NCBI GenBank assembly: GCA_002411175.1 | Contig: DHRN01000067.1 | Span: 14,426-25,426 of the forward strand | Direction: 5' to 3' | DNA from: Anaerolineaceae bacterium UBA5311 | GTDB taxonomy: Bacteria; Chloroflexota; Anaerolineae; Anaerolineales; Anaerolineaceae | Length of the DNA stretch: 11,001 nucleotides | Shown: positions 1 to 6,275 of the stretch, piece by piece | Numbering within the stretch: the stretch's first letter is position 1 | How the letters are laid out: every line of letters starts with the position of its first letter | Translations under genes and position numbers: made by a program | Notes under the pieces: generated by a model | What the model was told of the DNA's origin: nothing | The model's database searches: none | The model's input: only the letters and a program-made list of their open reading frames with translations

Positions 1-21
1 AATTACATTTACGAAGTGCTT

Positions 22-220
22 GTCCCGTTCCGGCGAAGCCATCTTTTCGTAGAGAACGCGGCTCGTCCCGTTCCGGCGGAGTGATGTTGTTGTAGGGAAC
101 GCGGCTCGTCCCGTTCCGGCGAAGCCAACTTTTTGTAGAGAACGCGGCTTGTCCCGTTCCGGCGAAGCCATCTTTTCGTATTGAAATTGCACCGCACGTT
201 CCGGCAAAGCCGTGTATTGA
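22..220. repeat. Tandem 43-bp GC-rich repeat, about five copies
   Basis: The core GTCCCGTTCCGGCG starts at 22, 65, 108 and 151, an exact 43-bp period. A fifth, diverged copy has GTTCCGGC at 198, 42 bp after the matching point of copy four. Most units read core, then GAAGCC, then ATCTTTTCGTAGAGAACGCGGCT. Copy two (65-107) is the most diverged internal copy, and copy four loses the repeat after about position 180. Each intact unit holds the mini-hairpin GGC-GAA-GCC and can form an outer CGTTC/GAACG stem. There is no coding sense: reading frames across it are repetitive and unlike known proteins. A related block lies at 5467-5534. Confidence 0.9.
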
Positions 221-265
221 GGGGGTTGTAACTTTAGTGTGACGGCGATGCTGCTCCCCCTCAAT
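216..265. repeat. 50-bp stem-loop element, copy A
   Basis: ATTGAGGGGG (216-225) and CCCCCTCAAT (256-265) form a perfect 10-bp stem with a 30-base loop. On the left it is preceded by CCGGCAAAGCCGTGT and on the right followed by CCGCCG. The same flanks surround a second element of exactly the same length at 5530-5579, where the inner stem bases differ but still pair. The right arm overlaps another stem (262-301), so the two hairpins cannot fully form together. The function is unknown. Confidence 0.75.
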
Positions 266-301
266 CCGCCGACTACAACGACCACACGCATCGGCGGATT
301 G
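262..301. other. Inverted repeat, 11-bp arms
   Basis: CAATCCGCCGA (262-272) and TCGGCGGATTG (291-301) are perfect reverse complements with an 18-base loop. No T-run follows, so it is a poor terminator candidate. The left arm shares bases 262-265 with the stem at 216-265. The downstream bases GGAGGGAG partly echo CTCCCCC upstream, so a longer imperfect stem is possible. Confidence 0.7.
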
Positions 302-351
302 GAGGGAGTGTGTTTGATTGGTGAAAAGTGTAAACAATCACTGTCTTGACA

Positions 352-420
352 GGCAACCCGCCCCTACGCCACATCCGGGACGGCATGGCAACCGTCCCCT
401 ACACCACAAACCGAAAATAA
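352..420. repeat. 35-bp tandem repeat with a 7-bp hairpin
   Basis: GGCAACCCGCCCCTAC (352-367) recurs as GGCAACCGTCCCCTAC (387-402), 35 bp later, and the match fades over the next bases. Between the copies, GGGACGG (377-383) pairs with CCGTCCC (392-398) around an 8-base loop. This resembles the 'GTAGGGG(A/C)GG-TTGCC' type of dispersed intergenic element seen in many bacterial genomes; that comparison is from memory. No T-run follows the stem. It lies about 70 bp upstream of the first peptidase gene. Confidence 0.7.
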
Positions 421-434
421 TTGCACTCGCGAAT

Positions 435-462
435 TTCACTCCCCGTGTGTTTGCGATATAAT
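435..462 (+). promoter_or_regulatory. Candidate promoter of the first C39-like gene
   Basis: A perfect TATAAT lies at 457-462. TTCACT at 435-440 is a weak -35 at 16-bp spacing. The start codon at 473 is only 10 bases past the -10 box, so transcription would begin almost at the ATG. No Shine-Dalgarno sequence is visible between them, which fits a leaderless or near-leaderless mRNA. Confidence 0.5.
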
Positions 463-472
463 CCGAACTGTT

Positions 473-1861
473 ATGAAGAACGATATTGACGAAGAAAAGC
501 CGACAGAGGTTTCTGAGATGAAACCAGTTGAAGGCGAAAATCAAAAACGCAGGAACCTACGCCGCGGCTTGTTTATCGTCGTTGGAGTGATTGCGGTCCT
601 GGTTGTGGTCCTCGCTGCGCTTTACCAGGTGCCAGCGATCCATGACCGGGCATATTACTACGTTACTTCGCTGCGCTCTGAGATCTACTACTTCTTCCGC
701 CCACCGGAAAAGTCTGAATTTGAAATTTCAGGCGAGACCGCGGTGGATGTCAATGTGATGGCAACGCTGACTGCTTTCGCACCATCCCCCACACAGACCC
801 CCCTGCCTGAACCGACCTCCGGGTTGGAAACCATCCAGGAAACTGCGCTTCCAACTGCCACGCTGGAGCCCACGCCGATTCCCGCGGTAGTTCAACTGGA
901 AGGAGTTTTCCAGGAATATCAACGTATGAACAGTTGTGGTCCCACAAACCTGGCAATAAACCTGCGCTATTGGGGTTGGGTGGGCGAGCAGACCGACATT
1001 GAGAATGTGGTCAAACCCCGCCTCGAGGATCTGAATGTGACCCCCCAGGAAATGGTGAGCTATGTGCAGGAGCATACCGAACAGGATGCGATCGTTCGGC
1101 TTGGTGGCTCGGTTGATCTGCTCAAACGCCTGGTGGCTGCCGGTTATCCCGTGATGGTCGAACGAGGTTTTGTTAACATTGATGAAGATTGGAAAGGCTG
1201 GATGGGACATTATGGTGTTGTCGATGGTTATGACGATGCTAAAAATGCGGTCCACATCCCAGATACCGTTTTTGGCAATATCTGGGTTGACTATGATACC
1301 CTGCAAACCTTCTGGGATCAATTTGCAGGCACCTACCTGGTAATTTTCCCTGCTGATGATCGGGAAACCGTCCTGGGCTTGCTCGGCGAGCATGCAGACC
1401 CTGAATACAACCTGGATTACACGCTGGCTGTCTATCGGGAACGAGCTGAAAATGTCGATCTTTCCGAGAAATACTTTGCCTATTACAGTCTCGGCGAGCT
1501 GCTGGTGATGAAAAAGCAATATGCAGAGGCTGCCGAGGCATTTGACCAAGGGTTTGAAGTTTACGGCTGGCTGCCGGTGTATGACCGACCCTGGCGAATG
1601 TTGTGGTACCAGGTTGGACCTTACGAAGCCTACTATTACACTGGTCGCTATAATGATGTCATCAGCCTTACATATAAGACGATTACCGATGCAAGCACAC
1701 CGGCTTTACCCGAGACATTCTTGTGGAGCGGACGGGCTAACGTCGCCCTCGGGAACACCCAGGCTGCTGTATACGACTTTCAACGTGCCCTCCAGTGGCA
1801 CCCCGGCTGGCAACCTGCGATTGCCGAACTGGAAGCGCTGGGTGCAGACCCGAACAAATAA
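473..1861 (+). CDS. Membrane-anchored C39-like cysteine peptidase with TPR tail (paralogue 1)
   Basis: This 462-residue protein has a basic, charged N-terminus, one hydrophobic segment (about 32-54) ending in YQVPAI, a Pro/Thr-rich linker (about 102-138), a C39-like (Peptidase_C39_2 type) domain (about 141-293) and a TPR-like helical tail (about 325-455). Candidate catalytic residues are Cys155 in NSCGP, His246 in GWMGHYG and Asp264 in HIPDT. The basic segment before the anchor predicts an inside-N, outside-C topology, with the enzyme outside the membrane. The family includes peptidases and inactive relatives, and the substrate here is unknown. The ATG at 473 fits the promoter 10 bases upstream; no ribosome binding site is seen. 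It is the first of three tandem paralogues, and the next starts 27 bases after its stop. It has two extra residues before GWMGHYG compared with its siblings. Domain assignment is firm; activity is inferred. Confidence 0.88.
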   Translation: MKNDIDEEKPTEVSEMKPVEGENQKRRNLRRGLFIVVGVIAVLVVVLAALYQVPAIHDRAYYYVTSLRSEIYYFFRPPEKSEFEISGETAVDVNVMATLTAFAPSPTQTPLPEPTSGLETIQETALPTATLEPTPIPAVVQLEGVFQEYQRMNSCGPTNLAINLRYWGWVGEQTDIENVVKPRLEDLNVTPQEMVSYVQEHTEQDAIVRLGGSVDLLKRLVAAGYPVMVERGFVNIDEDWKGWMGHYGVVDGYDDAKNAVHIPDTVFGNIWVDYDTLQTFWDQFAGTYLVIFPADDRETVLGLLGEHADPEYNLDYTLAVYRERAENVDLSEKYFAYYSLGELLVMKKQYAEAAEAFDQGFEVYGWLPVYDRPWRMLWYQVGPYEAYYYTGRYNDVISLTYKTITDASTPALPETFLWSGRANVALGNTQAAVYDFQRALQWHPGWQPAIAELEALGADPNK

Positions 1862-1888
1862 ATTCACAGAACGCAGAAGAGATTAACT

Positions 1889-3217
1889 ATGTCAAAATCG
1901 ACTGATGAAATGAAAAAACAAATTAAACCCGCCTCAATCTGGCGCAAGCCCTGGCTTTACCTGGGAATTTTGGTTGTCTTACTGGTGGCAGCTTTTGGCT
2001 TGTATCAGGTACCTGCTATTCAAAACCGTGTGGATTCACTCTACTCCAAAATATACTATCGCCTCAACCCCCCTACTGAAAATGTTTTCGACCCTTCCCA
2101 GCAAGGCACATTAAGCGCGCATGTCGTGGCAACTCTTACCGCCATGGCGCCTACGCCGACCACGCCCCCACCTGCCACTGCGGCAAGCCCCACACAAGAA
2201 GGCGCGCCTACAGAAATGCCCACCCCAACCTTTACACCCTTCCCGGTTCCGGCAGCATATGCCCTGGATGGTATCGGGCTCGAATACCAGACGTTCAACA
2301 ACTGCGGTCCGGCGAACTTATCGATGAATATTACCTATTGGGGCTGGACCACCAATCAATCGATCACGGAAGACGCCCTCAAAACTCATCCGGACGATCG
2401 CAACGTGATGCTGTCAGAAATGAAGGTTTATGCTGAAGCCAACACCGACCTCAAAGGTCTGATCCGTTTCGGCGGAGACATGGAAGTGATCAAACGCCTG
2501 CTATCCGGAGGTTTCCCGGTGTTGTTGGAACGCGGGCATACCGATCCTGAAGACGGCTGGATGGGGCATTACAGCATAATTACTGCGTACGATGATGCCA
2601 CCCGCACAGTTACCATCCCTGACACCCTGCTTGGCATGATGACGATGAGCTATGACGATTTGCTGCTCGATTGGGCTCATTTTGACGGGATTTATCTCGT
2701 GGTCTACCCGCCTGAGAAGGAACAAGAGGTACTGAGCTTGCTGGGCGAGCACGCTGACCCTGCTAAAAACCTGCGCCTGACCCTCGAGCAGATCGAAGAG
2801 CGTGCCGCAGGTCTGACAGGACGCGAATTGTTCTTCGCGCTCTACAGCAAAGGTTCGATTCTGGTCGAAATGCAGGATTATCTGTCTGCATCCCAGGCGT
2901 ACGACCAGGCTTTTGCCGTCTACGGGCAGCTCGACCCCGGTCAGCGCCCCTGGCGAATTCTTTGGTACCAGGTTGGCGCCTATCCAGCCTACTACTATAC
3001 CGGTCGTTTCGAGGATGTGGTCACTTTGGCGCAGCAGACACTGGACAACTCCCGGCAGCCAAAGTCGTTACCGGAAACCTGGTATTGGGCTGGCAAGGGA
3101 GCCGCCGCACTCGGGGACAACACTAAAGCAGAAGAATACCTGCGGGGAGCGCTTCAGTTTTATCCAAACTGGGACCTTGCAACCGAGGAACTTGCCAGGA
3201 TCGATGTAACGCCCTGA
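1889..3217 (+). CDS. Membrane-anchored C39-like cysteine peptidase with TPR tail (paralogue 2)
   Basis: This 442-residue paralogue has the same architecture: a short polar N-terminus, a hydrophobic anchor (about 21-42) ending in YQVPAI, a Pro/Thr linker (about 86-122), a C39-like domain (about 126-273) and a TPR-like tail (about 310-435). Candidate catalytic residues are Cys139 in NNCGP, His227 in GWMGHYS and Asp245 in TIPDT. It shares the motif LLGEHADP after the catalytic domain with paralogue 1, and the RPWR-LWYQ-G block in the tail with both siblings. The ATG at 1889 follows a weak purine-rich GAAGAG stretch, and the 27-bp gap from the previous gene suggests co-transcription. A hairpin follows its stop at 3227-3268. 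Like its siblings it is predicted to face outside the membrane. Whether it is an active peptidase, a transglutaminase-like enzyme or a binding protein cannot be read from sequence alone. Confidence 0.88.
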   Translation: MSKSTDEMKKQIKPASIWRKPWLYLGILVVLLVAAFGLYQVPAIQNRVDSLYSKIYYRLNPPTENVFDPSQQGTLSAHVVATLTAMAPTPTTPPPATAASPTQEGAPTEMPTPTFTPFPVPAAYALDGIGLEYQTFNNCGPANLSMNITYWGWTTNQSITEDALKTHPDDRNVMLSEMKVYAEANTDLKGLIRFGGDMEVIKRLLSGGFPVLLERGHTDPEDGWMGHYSIITAYDDATRTVTIPDTLLGMMTMSYDDLLLDWAHFDGIYLVVYPPEKEQEVLSLLGEHADPAKNLRLTLEQIEERAAGLTGRELFFALYSKGSILVEMQDYLSASQAYDQAFAVYGQLDPGQRPWRILWYQVGAYPAYYYTGRFEDVVTLAQQTLDNSRQPKSLPETWYWAGKGAAALGDNTKAEEYLRGALQFYPNWDLATEELARIDVTP

Positions 3218-3226
3218 CCTACACGC

Positions 3227-3268
3227 ACTATCGTTTTGGACCCACGTCAAAAATGGGTGCCTGATAGT
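3227..3268 (+). other. Imperfect hairpin between paralogues 2 and 3
   Basis: The outer arms ACTATC (3227-3232) and GATAGT (3263-3268) and the inner arms ACCCA (3240-3244) and TGGGT (3254-3258) are reverse complements. The inner stem can extend by GG/CC across one bulged base. Only a short T-rich stretch (GTTTGTT) follows, so it is a weak terminator at best. It ends two bases before the extended -10 of the next gene and covers its -35 region, so it could act as an attenuator, an mRNA 3' end or a control site. Confidence 0.5.
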
Positions 3269-3269
3269 T

Positions 3270-3278
3270 TGTTATAAT
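3270..3278 (+). promoter_or_regulatory. Extended -10 promoter of the third C39-like gene
   Basis: TGTTATAAT at 3270-3278 is a perfect extended -10 (TGnTATAAT). No good -35 is present at normal spacing, which extended -10 promoters tolerate. The ATG at 3290 is 11 bases downstream with no Shine-Dalgarno sequence, the same arrangement as in front of the first paralogue. This predicts a near-leaderless transcript. Confidence 0.55.
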
Positions 3279-3289
3279 GCCGAATCAAG

Positions 3290-4645
3290 ATGATTAATAA
3301 TAAAAAACAAGCCATGCGTCGACGCTTGTCACAAAAACTAAACGGACGCAAACCATATCAATATATCCTGATCGGACTCGCTCTCATTTTGCTGATAATT
3401 CTTGTGTATCAAATTCCATCAGTAAACGAGAGAGTCTCCTGGCGGGTTGAAAGCGCCATGGCGAGGGTATATTACTTCTTCAACAGACCTGGAAGAGAAG
3501 TATTTGTGCCAGTTGAATCTGAACCCAATCAAACCTACGCACTACAAACGCTTACTGCGGCGGTTACTCCGACCCTGGCACCAACGCTAACAGAAGTGCC
3601 GTCCTTAACTCCCACCCTGCAGTTCACCCCTACCCCAACGATCGAACCAACAGCAACTGCAACCCCCAAGCCTTTGCCTCGATCGATGCTGTTGGAAGGT
3701 GTTCAGGTAGAGTATCAAAAAGCCAACAACTGCGGACCTGCCAACATTTCGATGTTGTTAAATTTCTGGGGATGGACGGGTGATCAGACTGTTACCGAAA
3801 AAGTGTTAAAGCCATTTATTAAAGATCGTAATGTAATGCCATATGAAATGCTCAGTTATGTGCAGGAGCATACGCAATTCAATGGTGTCGTTCGATATGG
3901 TGGTGACCTGGAGATGGTTAAACGCCTTGTCGCCGCGGGTTTTCCGGTTTTGATTGAGCGCGGTTATATCAATTCGCAGGAAGGCTGGATGGGACACTAT
4001 GGTTTAATTGTCGGCTACGATGACGAAACCCAGGAAGTGACCATTCCGGATACCTACCTGGGCGAGATCAGGATGTCGTATGAAGAGATTGATAAATTCT
4101 GGGCGCAGTTTGACAGAATTTACCTTGTTGTTTTTCCGAACGATCGTGCCCAGGAGGTTTACGACATTTTAGGTCCCCAGATGGATGTCGGCTATAACAT
4201 TCAGTATTCCTACGACCAGGTGCAGGCTAACCTTTTTAATAATGCAGATGCAGAACTATTCTTTGCCTGGTTTTCCCGCGGCTCACTGATGGTTGAGCTG
4301 AAGGATTGGTGGGGTGCTTCCCAATCTTTTGATGAGGCTTTTATTGTTTATGAAACTTTGCCAGAAAAAGACCGTCCCTGGCGTATGCTCTGGTATCAGA
4401 CCGGACCCTTCTTTGCTTACTATAATATGGGACGCTACCACGACGTTTTGAACCTGGCAAAGCAAACACTGACCGAAGCCAAAGAAGATGCTCTGCCCGA
4501 AAGCTGGGTTTGGAAAGGTCGTGCCGAGGTGATGTTGGGCTTGCGCGATGATGCCATTGCCAGTTTTAGACGCGCGCTTTATTGGCACCCCGATTGGTGG
4601 GTTGCCGTCAACGAGCTGACCGCACTCGGTGTTACCGCTCCGTAA
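3290..4645 (+). CDS. Membrane-anchored C39-like cysteine peptidase with TPR tail (paralogue 3)
   Basis: This 451-residue protein starts with a strongly basic segment (KK, RRR), then a hydrophobic anchor (about 24-42) ending in YQIPSV, a Thr/Pro linker (about 91-130), a C39-like domain (about 134-284) and a TPR-like tail (about 320-445). Candidate catalytic residues are Cys148 in NNCGP, His236 in GWMGHYG and Asp253 in TIPDT. SYVQEHT and KRLVAAG are shared exactly with paralogue 1, which suggests these two are closer to each other than to paralogue 2 in this part. After the catalytic domain it has ILGPQMD where the siblings have LLGEHAD. It has its own extended -10 just upstream and by eye is richer in A and T than its siblings. 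An alternative ATG lies eight codons in, but the first ATG fits the promoter. The methyltransferase gene follows 12 bases later. Its substrate is unknown. Confidence 0.88.
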   Translation: MINNKKQAMRRRLSQKLNGRKPYQYILIGLALILLIILVYQIPSVNERVSWRVESAMARVYYFFNRPGREVFVPVESEPNQTYALQTLTAAVTPTLAPTLTEVPSLTPTLQFTPTPTIEPTATATPKPLPRSMLLEGVQVEYQKANNCGPANISMLLNFWGWTGDQTVTEKVLKPFIKDRNVMPYEMLSYVQEHTQFNGVVRYGGDLEMVKRLVAAGFPVLIERGYINSQEGWMGHYGLIVGYDDETQEVTIPDTYLGEIRMSYEEIDKFWAQFDRIYLVVFPNDRAQEVYDILGPQMDVGYNIQYSYDQVQANLFNNADAELFFAWFSRGSLMVELKDWWGASQSFDEAFIVYETLPEKDRPWRMLWYQTGPFFAYYNMGRYHDVLNLAKQTLTEAKEDALPESWVWKGRAEVMLGLRDDAIASFRRALYWHPDWWVAVNELTALGVTAP

Positions 4646-4657
4646 AAACCGCTATCT

Positions 4658-5425
4658 ATGAATAAAGTCAGCAATTTCAACGCCCAAACCTGGGACCATT
4701 GGAGTCGGAAAGGCTCTGTTTGGACGAGACCATTCTCATCAGATCAATTTGCTGAGGCGAAAGAGCGTACCATCGAACTGATTTTGACCCCCATGAAAAA
4801 AGCGCCTTTGTGGTGGTTTGAAGGGCTGGGAGAGCGCGTACTGGGGCTGGCAAGCGGGGGCGGACAGCAGGGTCCGGAACTGATCGCGCATGGCTATGAT
4901 GTGACGATTATGGATATCTCCCGGCGCCAGCTGTTGGCTGACCAGGCAGTTTCCATGAGAGAGGATTATCCGATAAATCTCGTTAGAGCGGATATGACCT
5001 GCCGGTTTCCATTTGAGGACAATGTTTTTGATTTTATTGTTCACCCGGTGTCGAATTGTTATGTAGAAGAGATCGAACACGTTTGGCGGGAGGCTTATCG
5101 TGTTCTAAGACCTGGCGGGGTATTGATGTCTGGCTGGACGAACCCAATCATGTATATGGTGGCTGACGAAGCATTAAATTCTGAGGAACATCCCTTAGAA
5201 ATCAAGTACCCGCTGCCTTACAACAGCCTTGTTGAAGAACAAAAAGGGTTGGAGATAACCACGGATGGGGGCTATCAGTTTAGCCATACGCTCGGCACGC
5301 AGATCGGCGGACAATTAAGGGCTGGATTTCTTTTGAAAGATTTCTATGAGGATAATGAAGCAGATAACAGGCTTGGAAAGTATACCAGCCTCTATGCTGC
5401 AACCTTGGCGATTAAGCCGATGTAG
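4658..5425 (+). CDS. Class I SAM-dependent methyltransferase
   Basis: This 255-residue soluble protein has a Rossmann-type methyltransferase core (Methyltransf_11-like). The SAM-binding motif I is VLGLASGGGQQGP (61-73), followed by the acidic end of the second strand in TIMDIS (83-88), a motif with acidic Asp112 in RADM, a central strand FDFIVHP with VSNCYV after it (125-136), and the helix-turn RVLRPGG (148-154). The LASGGGQQGP form and the HPVSNC stretch match a group of stand-alone methyltransferases of unknown substrate that I recall from Clostridia and Chloroflexi. No signal peptide or membrane segment is seen, so it acts in the cytoplasm. The gene starts 12 bases after the third peptidase gene with no clear ribosome binding site, so translational coupling in one operon is likely. 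No shared pathway with the peptidases is evident. It could modify a small molecule or a protein. Confidence 0.85.
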   Translation: MNKVSNFNAQTWDHWSRKGSVWTRPFSSDQFAEAKERTIELILTPMKKAPLWWFEGLGERVLGLASGGGQQGPELIAHGYDVTIMDISRRQLLADQAVSMREDYPINLVRADMTCRFPFEDNVFDFIVHPVSNCYVEEIEHVWREAYRVLRPGGVLMSGWTNPIMYMVADEALNSEEHPLEIKYPLPYNSLVEEQKGLEITTDGGYQFSHTLGTQIGGQLRAGFLLKDFYEDNEADNRLGKYTSLYAATLAIKPM

Positions 5426-5466
5426 GCAAAGACCACCGGGCTTTCTGTTGGCAATAATGAATAGGC

Positions 5467-5534
5467 GCGCCCCATTCCGGCGGAGCTATCTTTTCGTAGG
5501 GCGGGACGTTTGTACCGGCGAAGCCGTGTATTGA
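5467..5534. repeat. Diverged copies of the left-edge repeat
   Basis: TTCCGGCGGAGCTATCTTTTC with following GTAGGG (from 5475) matches the 43-bp units at 22-193, and CCGGCGAAGCCGTGTATTGA (5515-5534) matches 201-220 with one mismatch. Both blocks have the same orientation. They lie on either side of the three-peptidase plus methyltransferase module. The spacing between units here (38 bp) is not the 43 bp of the left block. Confidence 0.8.
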
Positions 5535-5579
5535 AAACACCTCGCACTTTTTTCTACTCGCGCTTTATGTGTTTTCAAT
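5530..5579. repeat. 50-bp stem-loop element, copy B
   Basis: ATTGAAAACAC (5530-5540) and GTGTTTTCAAT (5569-5579) form a perfect 11-bp stem with a 28-base loop. The flanks CCGGCGAAGCCGTGT on the left and CCGCCG on the right match those of the element at 216-265, and both span 50 bp. The outer pairs ATTGA/TCAAT are identical, while the inner pairs differ and still match. Confidence 0.75.
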
Positions 5580-5582
5580 CCG

Positions 5583-5602
5583 CCGTGCAAAGCCGTGCAA
5601 AA
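5583..5602. repeat. Two tandem 10-bp repeats
   Basis: CCGTGCAAAG (5583-5592) is followed directly by CCGTGCAAAA (5593-5602). It is part of the repeat-rich convergent gap between the methyltransferase gene and sufE. The whole gap 5426-5845 shows only repeat material and no supported gene. Confidence 0.6.
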
Positions 5603-5620
5603 TGACCACCCACTACGTGT

Positions 5621-5653
5621 TTGTCATCCTGAGCCTCTTTTGCGAAGGATCTT
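5621..5653. repeat. 33-bp dispersed repeat, copy 1
   Basis: The stretch begins TTGTCATCCTGAGCC and ends TTTTGCGAAGGATCTT. It matches 10966-10998 at 31 of 33 positions, in the same orientation. ATCCT and AGGAT within it are reverse complements, giving a short stem. It resembles the TCATCCTGAGCGAAGGATCT-like intergenic repeat that is common in several bacterial groups (from memory). Confidence 0.8.
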
Positions 5654-5682
5654 TACTGCCAACGGGTAAGTTTCTCATGAAG

Positions 5683-5710
5683 TACATTTGCGAAATACTT
5701 TCCCCCTTCC
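5683..5710. repeat. 28-bp relative of the window's left edge
   Basis: TACATTTGCGAAATACTT and the following bases match positions 4-31 (TACATTTACGAAGTGCTT and onward) at 22 of 28 positions without gaps. At the left edge this unit runs straight into the 43-bp array, so it is probably another part of the same repeat family. Confidence 0.5.
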
Positions 5711-5845
5711 CTGCTAATTTTAAGGTCTACGAAGTTGTCACTGAGCCGGAAATCCCCATATCGATCCAATCTTTTTTGAAGAAGCTTTTGGGGTGCTAAA
5801 AAAAGAAGCCAAGTTACGATAACCAAAAGCAATAATGGCAAGTAT

Positions 5846-6274
5846 CTACTTATCCAGACACTCCGCCGCGGCTTGTTTGAGATGCCCGACCATGGCGGTG
5901 AGCCCATTGCTGCGTTGAGAGGAGATATGCCGCCATAAGCCCAGGGTTTCAAAGAAATCCAGGTTTGCCTGGAGCACATCCTCAGCCGGCTGACCGTTGA
6001 GCGTTTGATTAAGCACGGCAACCATGCCCTTTACGACCACAGAGTCACTGTCTGCGCTGAAAAGGAGTCTGCCTTCCTGGCAATGGATATCAAACCATAC
6101 ACTGGACTGGCAGCCCTGCACCAGGCGATCATCCGTTTTTAGAGTCGGGTCCATCCTGGGCATATCCTGACCCAGCTCGATCAGGTATTCATATTTTTCT
6201 TCCCAATTATCCAGGAGGTTAAAATCGTCAATCAGCTCTTGCTCAATTTCTTTGATGGTGGCTTTTTCGGTCAT
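5846..6274 (-). CDS. sufE: SufE-like sulfur acceptor
   Basis: This 142-residue protein is a SufE family member, close to the usual length of about 140. It accepts persulfide sulfur from the cysteine desulfurase SufS and passes it on towards Fe-S cluster assembly in the cytoplasm. The acceptor cysteine is Cys55 in RLVQGCQSSVW, and the late conserved block SSQRSNGL (118-125) is present. The start ATG (6272-6274) is one base from the sufS stop, and an AGGAG sequence inside the last sufS codons serves as its ribosome binding site. The two genes are therefore very likely co-transcribed and translationally coupled. No SufB, SufC, SufD or SufU gene is in view. The gene converges on the repeat-rich gap at 5426-5845, and no convincing terminator was found behind it. 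Confidence 0.93.
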   Translation of the reverse strand: MTEKATIKEIEQELIDDFNLLDNWEEKYEYLIELGQDMPRMDPTLKTDDRLVQGCQSSVWFDIHCQEGRLLFSADSDSVVVKGMVAVLNQTLNGQPAEDVLQANLDFFETLGLWRHISSQRSNGLTAMVGHLKQAAAECLDK

Positions 6275-6275
6275 A

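Noticed and set aside
22..220. CRISPR array
   Set aside because: The whole 43-bp unit is conserved, with no unique spacers between short repeats, and no cas gene is present.
377..398. Intrinsic terminator
   Set aside because: The stem is strong, but no T-run follows on either strand.
728..1549. Long minus-strand frame of 273 codons opposite paralogue 1
   Set aside because: It is an antisense shadow of a well-supported gene with no recognisable domain and no initiation signals.
473..4645. Bacteriocin maturation and export system based on C39 domains
   Set aside because: Classical C39 exporters fuse the peptidase to an ABC transporter on the cytoplasmic side; here the domain is predicted outside and no transporter or double-glycine precursor is seen.
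5569..5799. Small + strand coding frame of 76 codons
   Set aside because: It lies entirely in dispersed-repeat DNA, has no ribosome binding site and resembles no known protein.
5653..6021. Minus-strand frame of 122 codons overlapping the end of sufE
   Set aside because: It is a shifted-frame shadow of sufE running into repeats; sufE in the other frame has full family conservation.
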